Shown piece after piece: positions 11,654 to 25,244 of a stretch of DNA of 64,000 nt. The DNA lies in contig NC_087066.1 in the NCBI RefSeq assembly GCF_963678635.1, positions 63,618,282 through 63,682,281 on the forward strand, in the 5' to 3' direction. Made by a program: the position numbers and the translations under genes. Each line of letters starts with the position of its first letter. Positions within the stretch are counted from its first letter, which is position 1. Source of the DNA: Symsagittifera roscoffensis (Eukaryota > Xenacoelomorpha > Acoela > Convolutidae). Under the pieces are notes generated by a model that was not told the DNA's origin, searched no databases, and saw only the letters and a list, made by a program, of their open reading frames with translations.

Positions 11654-14600
11654 GTGAAATTCGATTTTAACCTCGAAAATCGTTATATTTATTTTAGGGT
11701 TTTCAAATTTGTTCATACGACAACTTGCAGGTAAGAAACGTAATTGTTTTTCACCTATTCACGCTGACACGTTTTTCTGCAGTTTAGAATATCAGATATA
11801 TTTTTAAATACGATTTCGTATATGAAATTTAAGATGAAAAACGACCTTCGTAATTAGGCTTTTTTTTCAAATGATCAAATTTCGAACAGACAAGAGTTCA
11901 GTAATTCGAATCTCGTATTGATCGAAGTTCCTGTCTTACAGAATCAAAGATCATCTGGCATCTTTTTTTGCTTTTGAACCAAGTTTAAATCAAATAATTC
12001 TGTGTCTTTGGTACAGAAGCAACAGCTAGCTCTTCCTGCAACGACAAAGATCTGTGGTTGAGCGGAGAGTACTGGTTTAGAAGCATGGTCCGAGCGTTTT
12101 AATTAGTCCAATTCAAACGCTCGTTTATAAGTGTGGTCCACCCAGGCCACTTGAAATTTACTTGTGCCTCTGAAGTTTTCTTTAAAATGAAATTTTAACA
12201 CTTGCGATAAGCAAGGGTATTGCAATTGGGTACTAGACTTTTCCCGTAAATAACCTAGTGCATAGTATATCCAATTTTATTATTTTTTCTAGCCAAGTTG
12301 TAGGTATGAAAGCTACAGTTTAACAGCTGGTCTGAAGCTATGAAGTAATACTCGGTCTCCAGCTGAAAAAAAAATCTGATAGAAATTGATTTCTTTTTGT
12401 CGGTTTTGTTGTTATGTCAGTTTACTGGCCGGGCTTAATTTTTGTTACTTTTTTGGTAGATTTTTCAAGTATATATTTTTTTATTTTTTAAGAGGTTTTT
12501 GCATTTTTTTATTTTCTGGTTTTTTACACGCCAAAATTTTCCGTTATAAAATTTTTTTTTCTTGGAAAACAAAAAATGCTCTAAATTTTCAGTTTTTTTT
12601 CGGATGCATGGTTTCTGATGCATTCTTCTAATCTAAAATTGCTTAATCTAAAATTAGAATTAGTTTTAGAGTTAATTCAATGGGTTGTTTTGGGATTGAG
12701 CAATTTTGTTTACTTTCGAGTCAATTTGATGGCTTGACTATTGTTTTGAAATAACAAAAATTTTACAAAAGAAAAATTCATGATTTTTCATAATAAATTT
12801 TGATTTACTTTTGAAATTTTGATTTTACTGTTTTGTCTGCGAAGGTACTTCCGAGTGTTGCACGAGATTAGGGAGTGCGGTTCTTTTTGGCTGAGTTTTT
12901 TTGTTTTGTTTTTTGTTTGTTTTACGGGCGTTTTTATTATTGTAAACTTTTTTTTGCTTTAATTGATGTCCAGCTCTCTTAGCGATTCGTCTCAAGTGCA
13001 TAATTAAAAAATTTGATATAATTGGATTGTTTTATTTATAAGTTTTCAAAGTTTGTTTTCTGCAAGTTCTTTTTCGTGGAAATTATTTGAAACAATAGCT
13101 TCCTTTTTTAAATATTTTTCTTCTTTCAGTGTTTTATTTTATTCTGATCTTAGTTTTTAGAAAATTTTTTAGTTTGAAAGTTTTGATTTTTTGTCTAATT
13201 TCGAGCGAATGAGCTTATTTATGCTTAATTCAAGCCTTAAAAAGTTAGTTTTACTCTAATGAAGTTATTTTTTGGAATTTTTTGCTTCATCTTAGGAATG
13301 ACAAAAATCTTCAAAAAATTGGGGACAAATTTTGAATAATTATTAAAAAAATTTTTATTTTTTTTTGTTTTCCTTGTTATTTGTCTTCGAAAACAGTTTT
13401 TCAGTTTGCATGTTTTATATGAGTGGCTTTAAGAGCTGAACAATTAGAATCTGTTCAATTGAAAAAAGAAGTAGTTGTGAAACTGTCTGCGAGATTACGA
13501 TAAAAACGAACCTCGTATAGAAACCCCAAAGGAAAAACATACATCCCGCAGCGGATCCATTTCAGCAAAACTTTCTGAAGCACGCCAATAAAGTATAAGA
13601 AAAATGTTCGGTAAAACTTTAATCAATTAGCTAATTTTTTTATGACGATACGGTTTTAACAAAAACTGGCCAGTTTTTCTTTTCTGAATATACATAGAGG
13701 TATTTCAAAAACTTCTGCAGAGAATGACGATGTAAGATCTTTTGTGGTTTCATGGAATGTTTTAATGGGTTTTGTTGGGTTTAATGTTATCCTTAGTTTC
13801 CAGAAAAATTATTAGTTTTCAGTGACACATGAAAAAATATGAATATTTATCTTCTATTGCCAGCCTTAATTTGCTTAAATAAAAATTAAAAAACGAAGGT
13901 TCTTTTTTATTCCGAGATGCGATATGGTCATTTGTCTTAGTTTTCATATAAAGCGTTAAACTTTTTCAGGCATTCAGATCAAATTGGTGCAGCTAATTTG
14001 ATTTATAATTCCATGATTTCATTTGATTTACCACAAAACCAGAAAATGATAAAAATTGCGAACTTTTTGTCGACATTAGAAGTTCATCTTTTGGTATGTT
14101 TTTTAAACGTAGACGAATGTTTTGTTCGTAACTTTTTGTTCGTAAAAAAGTAGTTTTGTTCGTAACTTTTTCCTTGAAATTTTTCCTTGAAATGTTTGAC
14201 TCAGGTAACGGTCTAAGAGCTTCTCTCTCGATTAGCTAGCGAACTCAAACAAAGACCACTCTATGGATTGTTTGCCCAAGCGTGCATCTCTGATTAAGCA
14301 AGCCTTTTGCCGAAACTTAAGCAGTATGGTTTATATCAGAACGACCTCTTGATTTTTCCGACCGTCAATTATCTGATGTAGTTTTTGTCGTAAAAATGAG
14401 TTTATGCTAATAAGGTGACCGTGTAGCATATTTAAGCTTAATTTAAGCCGTGAAAAATTAGTTTTACTCAAGTTAAGGGTAGTTTTTGGAGTTTTTAGCG
14501 CAATTTCGGGAATCAAAATCTCGAAAATTCAAATAATTTCTGCAAAAAAATTGAAATTTTCTTAACGACAGCAATTTGAGAAAAAAAAATTTGTATTTTT

Positions 14601-16902
14601 TTAAGAGCAAGGTCGGCACATTCTGAGTGGTATCAAAGCCCTTTCAGTCTTGGTTCGAATGACATTTAAAATTTCCAAAAAGTTTTCCCAGTGTCGAGCA
14701 AAACCGGTTTGAATTTTTTGATTTTTTGTTCTAATTCGTGCGAATAAAGCAAGCAGCAGGCTTTTTTTGTTTTCCACGCAAAATTAATTACCACAAATAA
14801 TCATCGGACTGGGTTGAGTGATATATCATATCAAAGCGTGATTCAGTCGTAATTCGAACCACAGAAAAAATTGTCCAAAAATTTTTTCCCATTGTCGAGC
14901 AAAACCGGTTTGAAATTTTTTGATTTTTCGTCTTATTTCGAGCGAGTGAGCAGCCTTACATAAGCTTATTTAGGCTTAATTTAAGCCCTGAAATTTAATT
15001 TCTCTCAAATGAAGTTAGTTTTTGGAGTTTTTAGCTTCATCTTAGGAATCAAAAACTTTTATAAAATTTTTTTGTTTTTGTTATGTGTCTTCAAAAATTG
15101 TTTTCCAATTTGCATATTTTACAATGATTTATTTGTTTTGAATTTCTTACAATGATCCTTGTTTATTTTGAATTTCTATTAAACCTGATGAACTTTTTTC
15201 CACATAAACATTTTTTTTAAATAAGTTACAGTTCTCTGGTTCGATTCACTTGTTTTCTTTTTCACTGTTTATACTTGTGTACCTCTTTCTATTATTTAAA
15301 CTCGTCGATTTTTAAGGCGCTTTTCCTCTGGTATAGAGGTAAAGAATGCGAGTTCTGAGGTTCGATAACTTGCTGGATATTTTTGAGTTTTAAGAAAATG
15401 ATATTGCTTTTTTATGGAGTCTCAAAATTGTTCAAGCCCTCTCAGTTGATCCAGAAATAAAGCACAAGCTTTCGGAACAGAAAGTCTAGGGTTTGATTTC
15501 CCGCCGTGATTTGTCTTCTTTCATTGTATAGAAATTATTTTTGCGAAGTTTTTTATTGTCGGCCTATCTCTTGTCTAACTTTTTTTGTCGGCTTACTTTC
15601 CAAAGCATGGAATATACATTTCTTAAGTCTCAGTATCTTTCCAATATAATAAGTTCTGACTGTAATTGGAAATAGTTCTTAGTCGGTTATTTAGCTAATT
15701 TTCATTTTGTATAATTGTGCTGATTTTTCTTTTTTTTTTCTCTTGCTTAAATGGGTTTAGATTTGCTATATTGGTAACCCTATTTTGCGTCGGTGAAATT
15801 GCAAACTAGTGTTCTGTTTTTTTTTTGCGTTCAGAGTATAGAGCGGAAAAAGTCGAATATGTAGTTTTTTTTCGAATTTTCATTAATAGTTTTGTCGACT
15901 TAGTTGCTTCTGCCTCATTTTCTTTTTGCTAATTTAAATTGCTATGTTTGTGTTATACCGCAAGTTTTGCGAAGCTCCGTTTGGCCTCTGTGATAGTATT
16001 GCTTTTCATTTTTTGTCGGCGTGTTGGTGTTGGTCGCGATATTTTGGCCTGTGCTCTGTTTTTTTTCAGCCGATTAATTAAATCACTTGTTTTTGTTCTT
16101 AAACTTTTGCCACTGTTAACATCGGTTGAGTTTTGAAATTAGTTTTGTGCAGATGATTTTTCGGTTTCCTGGTTTTCGACCGAAGCTTTGTCGTTTTTTT
16201 TCCGTATGGTAAGTTTCGTTCAAATCAGGGCGTGTATTATGCACAAATGTCTATGTAAAAGTTGCAAGGATTATTTTGTTGATGTTTCAGTTTTTTAATT
16301 CTTCTTGGAGTAATTTTTACGTTGGTTTTTTCAAGTAGCTGAGCATTTTTTAATTAGTGAGTCAACAGTGTGACGTTTTATGGAAAGTTTAACTAAAAGT
16401 AGTAAAAATAAGATGTTTCAATTTGCGTTTATTGAAACCTCGTCGATTTTTTTGTTCAGGTGAAATGTATCCATAGACAGATTATACTAAAATCATTGAC
16501 TTTTGAAATTGTTTTATATATAGAAATTGTTTATTGAAAATGTTAATATATCGGTTATTGTTTTGAATCGGTTACAGTTCTATTTCATCATTGTAATAAT
16601 TCAATATTTGTTTTTTATTTTCTACGTAATATTTTAAGGCCTGGTGTTTTCTCTAAGTGATTTTCTCAGTGTTTTTTTTCTGTTTACTTGCATTCATTAC
16701 TCTGTTTACTTGCATTTCTGTTTACTTGCATTTCTGTTCCGTGTTTTTTTTTCTGTTTACTTGCATTTTTTTCTGTTTACTTGCATTCATTACTTTTCCA
16801 ACTGTCTGTTTTGCTATGTTTGTTCAAAGAAATCTTTCATTCTCTTTGAGTGGTTAGTTTGTCGGATAGTACATATTTAGATGTCTTTGTTTCTCATTTC
16901 AG
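11654..16902 (+). other. Intron of 5.2 kb with decayed repeats
   Basis: GT..AG intron of the host gene. It contains a degenerate dispersed repeat with pieces near 13190-13310, 14390-14520 and 14930-15060 (shared AAGCTTAATTTAAGCC and GAAGTTAGTTTTTGGAG-like blocks), and the minisatellite at 16680-16793. Open frames inside are low-complexity poly-Phe translations of T-rich DNA. Confidence 0.6.
16680..16793. repeat. Minisatellite CTGTTTACTTGCATT, five copies
   Basis: The 15-base motif starts at about 16680, 16702, 16718, 16753 and 16772 with variable T-rich spacers. Confidence 0.8.
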
Positions 16903-17098
16903 GATCTGTACACTGGCTTTGAAATCAGAATCACCATATCACCCACCGAGCAGTGTCAGTGCACGACTGTGGCCGACCCCCAGACGGGGGAGGGAGGGGG
17001 TGTATCGTGTGTGTTCCCCTTCAAGCATAATGGTATCGAGAGACACCAGTGCGTGGGCTCAGCGGCTCCCTTCTGTGCCACTTCTGTCACTCAAACCG
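16903..17098 (+). CDS. Host receptor, end of CUB plus FN2 domain exon
   Basis: Acceptor TTTCAG, donor ACCG|GTTTG. DLYTGFEIRITIS completes the CUB domain (GFxIxI). It is followed by CVFPFKHNGIERHQCVG, a fibronectin type II motif (C-x-F-P-F-x-(Y/H)-x-G-x-x-x-x-x-C). FN2 modules bind collagen or gelatin in known proteins; ligand binding here is inference. It ends in phase 1. Confidence 0.75.
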
Positions 17099-17580
17099 GT
17101 TTGATATCTACCATTTTTTATTGATCTGATTTCTTGCATTTCTCGCTCTATTATTTGTAAAGGATTTTTGACCTTTTTATAATCTGTGTTTTTCGCAATA
17201 TTTTTCTCAAAATGTTTTTTGAAATATCTTGAAAGTTTCGACCAGAAAATTCCCATTATGAAAATATTTGAGCCGGCGTTATGACAAAACATCATGGGCT
17301 GCGGGTTTTTGATTTTGGGCCGTATAAACAAAAAAAAATAAAACATTTTTTGCTAAAATCCTCACGGTCAAAACTTTAACTAAGAGCTTTGAACATCATG
17401 ACAGCCCTGAATGATAATTAACAAATGTTTTTATAAATATAATCAACTTATGTGATGATCATCATTATATTAAGATTTTGTTGACCCTGCTGCTTTCCTT
17501 CCGAGTTTATTTGCGACAAATTTTCATTTGAGACTCTGAATTTGTGATTATTTTGCTTGGATTAATGTTTTTCTTTTTAG

Positions 17581-17715
17581 CTCCCACCATGGAGGTAGAT
17601 GGCACCAGAGCACGATGTTCAGTCAACAATGATTGTGTCTACAGTGGCGTTACTCTAGAGCAATGTCAAAATCACTGTCTCAGCAATGAGTTTCCTGACA
17701 CATGCACCGCTGATG
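17581..17715 (+). CDS. Host receptor, PAN-like domain exon (N-terminal half)
   Basis: Acceptor TTTTTAG, donor GATG|GTAACT. It encodes ARCSVNNDCVYSGVTLEQC followed by QNHCLSNEFPDTC, the Cys spacing of PAN/apple-type modules (C...C...(S/T)x.(E)C...C). Phase 1 on both sides, as for a movable module. A longer apparent frame across this region reads into introns and should be ignored. Confidence 0.65.
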
Positions 17716-20700
17716 GTAACTTACAGAAAAATTATTGTTCACAAAATACTAGACGTATCCCTTGAGCGTTTACTTATCTTTCTTAAAAAGCAAACAACTT
17801 ATAACTTCCGCTGTGCTTATGTGTATGTACAGAGCTATGGTCTTATGTATTTCACCATGTTGGTCACTACGACCATCGTGATCGTAATTGAGAATGTTTT
17901 GACCGTCTCGACGGAAAACATCTGCGAGCCCAAGAATTAATGTCATCGAAAAGTTACAAAGCATCCGACTAATTGTGCTTGATACCAAGATTGCCGAGAC
18001 TGATAGAACCATGGCAATTTAAAAAGCACTTGGTTATCAAGCCCAATAATGCGGCAGTCTTCAAATCGAAAAATCAAAAAGTTGATGCGCAAGTAGTCGT
18101 TTCAGCCTTAATGTTCTGATAAATTTATTTACAAAAGCGTAGTGTCATGTTACGGTTTTTTCAACCTAGTTCGCAAATAAAAGCAATATTTCTTGGTGTC
18201 ACTTTTGCATTTTTCTATCTGTTTGCTTTTGCTGCATAGAATAACATTTCTGCATCTGGTTTGTTGGTTGCAACTGGTTTTTTGCATTTGAAAAACAGGT
18301 ATTTTGTAAATGTATGGGATGATAAAAATGTATGAGAACTACTTTAAAAAAGTTGCACCAATAAAAAGACTCGCTACTCCCCTGTATGCCTGCATATTAC
18401 GCTACTTTACTTTACTTCAACCGATATTCTGCGGCCTTCAAAAAACTTTCAGTGGGTCGTTTTTGTTACCCATTTCTTGCAGATAATTTTTTTTTGAAAA
18501 CTGTATTGCCAAATCTAAGATTAAAGGTTCAGTCAAAGAACATGTTCTGGGAATTTCCCATGCATAAGCTGCTACGCCCTATTTTCTGTTGAAAAAGAGT
18601 TATGGCCCTAGAATAAGTGCAAATTGTGAAATTTTGAGTTTTTTTGGAGCTTTTTCCTTTTCTTAAAAACTAAACTCTAACACTGAGATTAACGGTTCAA
18701 TCGCAAAAACCAAACGTTTTCTGTTTTTTTCCGCAATTATGAGGTCAAGGTATGAATTGGAAAAACAGGTTCTGGGATGTTTTTGTGCCCAGCTGGTGTT
18801 GCCTTTTTTATTGAGAAAAAATATGGATTTAGAAACTGGAAAAACTTTTAAACGTTTGTCGGTTTTTTGGTTAATTTTTAGTCGTTCTCAAAAACTGCCC
18901 CGCTAAAATGAGAACAAGTTTCAATCGGAAAAAGTTCCTATTGGTTATTTTTTTAATTTTTTTTAAACTACAGTGCCAAATTTGAGATTAACGGTTTAAC
19001 CACATTAATTAGCTGTAAAAATATACCTTCCCTAGACAATTTTTTGAAGCGACGAATCCGCTATGGTTTCATTACACAAATGATTTTTTGACCAGTATTT
19101 GGTTTTTGTTCAATTTCCAATAACGATCGATCCAGTACTGAAAAAAAGAAATCAATCAAGCTGAGATGTTTCAATATCCCCTGTAAAAGCATGTTCTCCA
19201 TATTTTTGATAGGAATCAGCTATCCACTTGGTAAATATTCAGTTTTTGACATTTTGGCGTAATCTGAAAATAACGCAAAATTTTTTGCATCACTGCTTTT
19301 CTTGAAGCATTTTTAAACAGGTATCTCCTGCTTTAGCTTGGGCCCCTGCTGTTTAACTTTTGTTGCGCGGCCTTAGGGCAGATGCTAGTACATGCAGCGC
19401 TGAATTCGACCGCGATTTGTATTTTCTGGAAAAGCTTTTTTTATTGATATAGAAAAATTACTCAAAAATGGAAATTATCTAATTATCTGGTACTAATTGG
19501 AGACAACAAACATGCTCTTTGTGATCCCATTGAAATTTTTTGCCGTACATTATGGCTATTTGGTGGATTTTTGCGCATGCTAAATTGTTTTTTGGTGTCT
19601 CTAAAAGTAAGTTTTTAACTGTTTCTATTTAAGTTTTTAATTGTTTTAGTCGTTCTCAAAAACTGCCCCGCTAAAATGAGAACAAGTTTCAATCGGAAAA
19701 AGTTCCTTTTGGTTATTTTTTAAATTTTTTTTTAAACTACAGTGCCAAATTTGAGATTAACGGTTTAACCACATTAATTAGCTGTAAAAATAAACCTTCC
19801 CTAGACAATTTTTTGAAGCGACGAATCCGCTATGGTTTCATTACATAAATGATTTTTTGACCAGTATTTGGTTTTTGTTCAATTTCCAATAACGATCGAT
19901 CCAGTACTGAAAAAAAGAAATCAATCAAGCTGAGATGTTTCAATATCCCCTGTAAAAGCATGTTCTCCATATTTTTGATAGGAATCAGCTATCCACTTGG
20001 TAAATATTCAGTTTTTGACATTTTGGCGTAATCTGAAAATAACGCAAAATTTTTTGCATCACTGCTTTTCTTGAAGCATTTTTAAACAGGTATCTCCTGC
20101 TTTAGCTGGGGCCCCTGCTGTTTAATTTTTGTTGCGCGGCCTTAGGGCAGATGCTAGTACATGCAGCGCTTAATTCGACCGCGATTTGTTTTTTCTGGAA
20201 AAGCTTTTTTTAATGATATAGAAAAATTACTCAAAAATGGAAATTATCTAATTATCTGGTACTAATTGGAGACAACAAACATGCTCTTTGTGATCCCATT
20301 GAAATTTTTTGCCGTACATTGTGGCTATTTGGTGGATTTTTGCGCATGCTAAATTGTTTTTTGGTGTCTCTAAAAGTAAGTTTTTAACTGTTTCTATTAT
20401 TCTTTTGCTCAGACTACTGTGCAATAAGGGCCAGTGGTTTATGAAAATACCTGGGAACTTAACTAAGTAATATTTTGAGTCCTCAAAGTATCTTATGAGT
20501 TATTTTTTTCATAGGAAAGGTGATTTTTTATGCAAGCCAACCAATTGATCACTTTTCATAAACTTCATGCTGCTGATTTAGTGAAGAACTTTTGGCACAG
20601 CCGAGAGCAATTTCTCAGAATAACTTGCTTGACCTAACAGAGATTTCTAATCAAAGTTTTACGGGAGCGTCAGCTAAAGGTTTATTTTTGACGATAACTC

Positions 20701-21692
20701 GGAGAACAAATACCGCGGTCAGATATATAACGAACAAGCGCAATCTATTTGGGCTTCAATTTTCAATGGTTTCCATTTTTTAAATTAAAGTTACCTCCCT
20801 CAGTAATACCTTCTTTTTTCTTAAGCTTCTCGTTGGTTCTCTCGATTTTTCAGGGTGACCTTTCGATGAGCTGGAAGCTCGTTAACCACTACAGGCATTT
20901 AAAAAAGTTGATACTCACAGTTTGCATTTTGTTTCTGGTAACAATATGACTCTTGGTTATTGAACCTTAAAGGATAGAGTAGAAGGTTTTGACCACGTCT
21001 ACTATGTATGTCATTTTTGATAGTATACGTAGCGCTGGGGTGAAAAATATGCTTAGATCATTCTTCTATTAACTTTGTTAAAGCATGATTATTTAAATTT
21101 GTTACTTTCACTAGCTCGAAATGACTTTATTTGAAGATTGTTTTTTCCAATTTAGTCACAAATTTTTCAGATCCGTTTTCCACAACACGAGAAAAAAATT
21201 CTTGTTCTCAAAATCGGTCGAATCACTACTGAAAGGGTTTATAAACCCGCGTGGTCGGAACAACAAGAGTATATAAAAAGCACCAATTTGGTATATGAAG
21301 CTCTGGAACAAACTCTGGTGTGGCTTAGTCCTAAGGATACTGAATCGAAATGAGTTCATACTAGCAATCAGAGATTTACGTCGATTATTGCCAACACTAG
21401 ACTAATATGGTCAACACTTTGTACAGTTTGGTTGGTTTGTTACGAGTGGCTGATTGCTATCCACTCCTTATAGCAAAAATTCTGACTGGTTTTTCTAGAA
21501 CAAGAGCGAGAATTAAAAAAAAAAAAACTTTTGGAAACCTAATAACGACTAAAAGAGCTTAAAAAATAGTTTAAAAAAATTTTTTGAGATTTTTAAATTA
21601 ATTCCACCGTTCACAATTTTGATGTTAAAAAGTCAAAAAGCTTAAGGTCTTAGCCAATTTTTTAATCTTACTATATTCAAACTTCGTTTGAG
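17716..21692 (+). other. Intron of 4.0 kb with a 768-base tandem duplication
   Basis: GT..AG intron of the host gene. It contains the two-copy tandem repeat at 18872-20397 and otherwise AT-rich sequence without recognisable coding content. Confidence 0.6.
18872..20397. repeat. Tandem duplication, two copies of ~768 bases
   Basis: Copy 1 (about 18872-19639) and copy 2 (about 19640-20397) match along their whole length with only scattered substitutions and single-base indels. Shared blocks are, for example, GTCGTTCTCAAAAACTGCCC at 18881 and 19649, a period of 768. The few differences suggest a recent duplication. Confidence 0.9.
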
Positions 21693-21836
21693 GCCTCAAC
21701 GACAATGGAACCGAGAGGACTTGCAACTTCGTTTCCTACTCCTCCTCTTCTTCCATCTGTCAGATTGATGAGTCATGTGACCTGTACGAGAGAGCAACCC
21801 CCGGAGGCTGGAATATCTACCGCAAAGTCACCCCCA
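21693..21836 (+). CDS. Host receptor, PAN-like domain exon (C-terminal half)
   Basis: Acceptor GTTTGAG, donor CCCCA|GTTAGT. It encodes NGTERTCNFVSYSSSSSS, then ICQIDESCDLYERATPGGW and NIYRKVTP. The pattern CxFVSY...CQ...C..Y....PGW..Y.K is what PAN modules show at their end. Phase 1 on both sides. Confidence 0.65.
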
Positions 21837-22054
21837 GTTAGTTTCCATATTCCAATTTAACGTTGAAATTTAGTAAAATTACCGAGTTCATAGTCTATGA
21901 GAAACTGACTTTGACTGCAATCATTTATCCACAAGCGAATGTATCGGTATATAAAACAAATTCCTCAAGCCCCTATCAGGGTTTTCGTTATTTCCGACAA
22001 GGTTTTGTTTTACGCAGACTCTTGCCGGCTCGTTATATTGAACAAAAATTTCAG

Positions 22055-22227
22055 CGGGAGATCTGGTCACTCAAGGCTTCTGTAACAAGTCTTCCTCGGC
22101 ATGTGAACAAAAGTGTCTCTCGACGTCAGGGAGGAAGTGCCTTTTTCCCTACGTGCACGCAGGCTCCGGCGTCGAGGTGTTTGCATGTCCCAAGTTCAAG
22201 ACCACCACTGACGATCTGGAGTTCAAG
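22055..22227 (+). CDS. Host receptor, Cys-rich / second FN2-like exon
   Basis: Acceptor TTTCAG, donor AAG|GTAAAG. It encodes GDLVTQGFCNKSSSACEQKC, then CLFPYVHAGSGVEVFACP, resembling an FN2 core (CxFPYxxxG....C). It ends in phase 0. The longer open frame 21863-22231 in another frame is not the gene. Confidence 0.65.
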
Positions 22228-22351
22228 GTAAAGTTAGAAATGCCACTTAGCTAAAGAACTTACCAATTTTTTCCCTTTAAAAATCTTAAGAGGGTTTGGT
22301 TACTCAAGTTACCCTCTTTTATAGCAAAACGAAAAGAGCCAAAGGTTACAC

Positions 22352-22545
22352 CAGGGGCGGATCTATGATTTTCTCGAGGGTCGGGCGGATTTTCAAAAAA
22401 AATCGAAATTTAGACCAAAAAATCACGTTTTTTCGGAGCGCGCTCCACCCTCAAAATTAGTATATATTGGCGCCAAAGGCGCCTTTAGAAAATTTTTGGG
22501 TACCTCACCAAAAATGGATATCTCAAAATAGTACAAAGGGGGAGA
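22352..22545. mobile_element. MITE-like element, copy 2 (truncated)
   Basis: It begins with the hAT-like terminus CAGGGGCGGATCTATG. It shares with 37478-37669 the blocks CTCAAAATTAGTATATATTG, GCGCCAAAGGC and GGATATCTCAAAATAGT. The far end is missing after the AAAGGGGGA block. Confidence 0.6.
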
Positions 22546-24380
22546 AAAGAGCTTTGCTTTACAAAATAACTCAGTCTGGATTGTGGGGAAACAAAAGTGA
22601 ACGGACTATGCTTGTTCAAGCCTGATAGCCTTTCATAGATCCTCTGCGAATCGCAGAAACCACAATTATTTATTAGTAGTAACCCAGCATAGGGTTCTGG
22701 TAAGCTAAAATTTCTTTTCTGGCCGATGAATTTAAACGACAATCAAACTAGGAGCGTGTTGTTAATGGTAAATAAGACTCGTTTGCAAAGCTGAAGGAGT
22801 GCCGTACAAATTAGGCGAAAACTGCTGTATGCCGAAGTTAAAATGTAGATATTTCGAAGGCTGGTCATTTAGCAGAACGAAGAACGACCTAAGCGCTATA
22901 TGCAGAACGACCTAAGTGATCGCAGCTACTATACAATAATCAGACTAAGTTTAATCTATGGCTTTTGTGTTCTGCGCGAATGCTATTATTTCATATCGGT
23001 CGCACATCGCACACCCTTCAAAGCTTGGAAGTTCAATTGGAATGTGTTGGTCGAAATACAATGTTGCTTTATTTTTATTGCAAAAACTAACTAGTTTTTT
23101 TTCTATCGGCACAGTTTTCAGATTTACCATCAAAAAATTTACCTTTAGATACAATTTTCTCAGATAGGGTTTACTTTCATAAAAAAGTGTCAATCATAAA
23201 TTCTTCTTGAAATTCAAAGAGCGCTAAGGCCATTTATTTGTTACTTCGAAATCCGAAAACTGACTCTTAAGTTCTAAGGCTATATATTTTTCTACGTTGA
23301 AGTTCGAAGTGGACTTTTTTGAACTGTCGGTTGGCTTTGTTATAAAAGACGTAACAGTACCGATGAACTCTGCGACTTCAATCTGAAGTCAATGCTGCGA
23401 CTTCAGTTTTGTTCTGTTTAAGTTATGCCTCGCGAAATGTGACGCATTACAAATTTTTGAATTTTTACTTGTGTTCAACATTTGTTTCTGTCATTCGTAT
23501 TATAAATTTTACACATATATTATTATTACACAAGCAAATGCTTGTTTTATATTACCAGTATACTCTTCTGCTAAGTAAAGTTTTTTTTTTGGTGTTCAAT
23601 TTCTGTGTTAGTTTTTAAATATCTAATGCTAGACTACGATTGATGCAGGCAAATGTATGAAGAAGCCTTTGTTTTTACTCCTGGAATTTGTTGATATTCT
23701 AAGCTCGAAATATAAAGATATCTAAATATGATTTATATTATTTTTTAAATCCTCGACACTGGAAAGCTTTTTTGATTTTTTTTAAACATGGCTCGAATCA
23801 CGACTAAAAGGGCTTTATTTTGACCTTTTACTCGATTTGATTCAAAAGGTCAAAATTCTGATGATTATTTGTGGTGCCTGATTTTATATGGAAAAGAAAC
23901 AAAGTTCCTCGAAACACACCCTCCAATGGTCGTAACAAAAACAAGACCACTCATATATCATTTATATCAGGGCAAAGCTCTGAATGTCCCCGACTGCCTT
24001 TTAAGCTCTGAGGAGTAGTGTTTGATTTGAAAAAATGATGATTTTATTTAAAAAGTAAATGAATCAAAGTCAAAAACGATCCCCACATGTTATATATTCC
24101 CCCACAAAGTGATATATTTTGGTTATAGCAAAGCTTTAAATAGAACAAATAGGATGCCTCAATTCAATTTGGAACGTTTTCTAAGGCATATTAAATCTTT
24201 ACGAAAACTTAAATTTTACAACAAATGATCACAGGTGAAACATTTTTTCAAAATTTTATCTCAAGACAACAATACCATTTGAAAGATATAAAAATTAGTT
24301 GAAAAGTTGAAATTTGTCGGAAGAAAAAAATTTGTGATTTTTTCAAAAGTTTTTCAGAAAACCGAAACGTTTTTTTTTTA

Positions 24381-24850
24381 ATTTGAAATTCCTAGCCCTT
24401 CAATTGGGGGCTGCCAGATTACTCTCAGGGGATGCGAATCTTGCCTCTAAATATAACTGCTCAAAACTAGGTGGTTTTCGAGTTGTGGTGTTTTGTTTGG
24501 TTTTTTCAAAAAAAAAAATTTTTTAATTTAACTTAAATTTGAAGTTTCAAAATTTGAAATTCCCAAAGCTATAGTTGGGTACTGTAAGAGTACTCTCAGG
24601 ATTTGCAAATCTTGCGTCCAAAAGTGACTGCTCAATTGGTTTCATTTCCGAGATGTGACGTTTCTTTGGTCATTTTGAAATTTTTCAAAGAACCACAAAA
24701 TTTTATGATTTCTCAAAATTTGTATTCAAAAAATTTGATCAAAAAATTTTTACAAAACTTGAACTTACCAGCCTTGAAATTGGGTGCTGTCAGAGAACAC
24801 TCAAAGGATACAGATCTTATTTCCAATATATGCGTTTTTTTTTGAGTTGT
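24381..24850. repeat. Degenerate tandem array, about three units
   Basis: Three diverged units of roughly 170-205 bases. Each has an AATTGGG-x-CTG--AGA-TACTCTCA core followed by a GATTTGCAAATCTTG-like block and a TGCTCAA block (near 24400, 24570 and 24775). Confidence 0.55.
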
Positions 24851-25244
24851 TTAAAATTCGAAGCACCGTAGGTGCGTTACATGCTCGTATTTTTTTTATT
24901 TGAGATCAGAACAACACTACTGTCGGCTGATATAAAAATACTTCGGCCAGAAACTTCTTGTAAAAAGTCAAAATTCGTCTGGAGAAAAAGCCACCCGAGC
25001 TCAAATATTCCGTCATTTTCTTCAAAAGTCGGAAGAAAAAAATACAATGATATGTAAACCATAGCCGAATTAGGAACCAGATACCCTTTTTTCAGCGGAA
25101 AATACACAAAGCCGTGTGCAATAATGGTGTAATTTTACATAATAAATTTATAATGTCAATTTTGGCTGGCTTATATATTCTGCTCATTTTCGGTTTGCTG
25201 AAATTTTGGCTGGCTTAACTTCCTTCATTGAGTACAAATTTCAG

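Larger units (their letters stand above)
22228..25244 (+). other. Intron of 3.0 kb with MITE and degenerate tandem repeats
   Basis: GT..AG intron of the host gene. It holds a truncated MITE-like copy (22352-22545), an old dispersed repeat near 23185-23250, and a three-unit degenerate tandem array (24381-24850). Confidence 0.6.

Noticed and set aside
12386-12631. 81-codon Phe-rich frame
   Set aside because: Translation of T-rich intron DNA, no domain.
16644-16880. Two hydrophobic frames rich in Phe/Leu/Cys
   Set aside because: Translation of the T-rich minisatellite at 16680-16793.
17544-17765. 73-codon frame with hydrophobic start, looking like a small secreted protein
   Set aside because: Its first part is intron sequence. 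The true exon begins after the acceptor at 17580.
21863-22231. 122-codon frame overlapping a receptor exon
   Set aside because: It lies in a different frame from the Cys-rich exon at 22055-22227 and crosses its intron.
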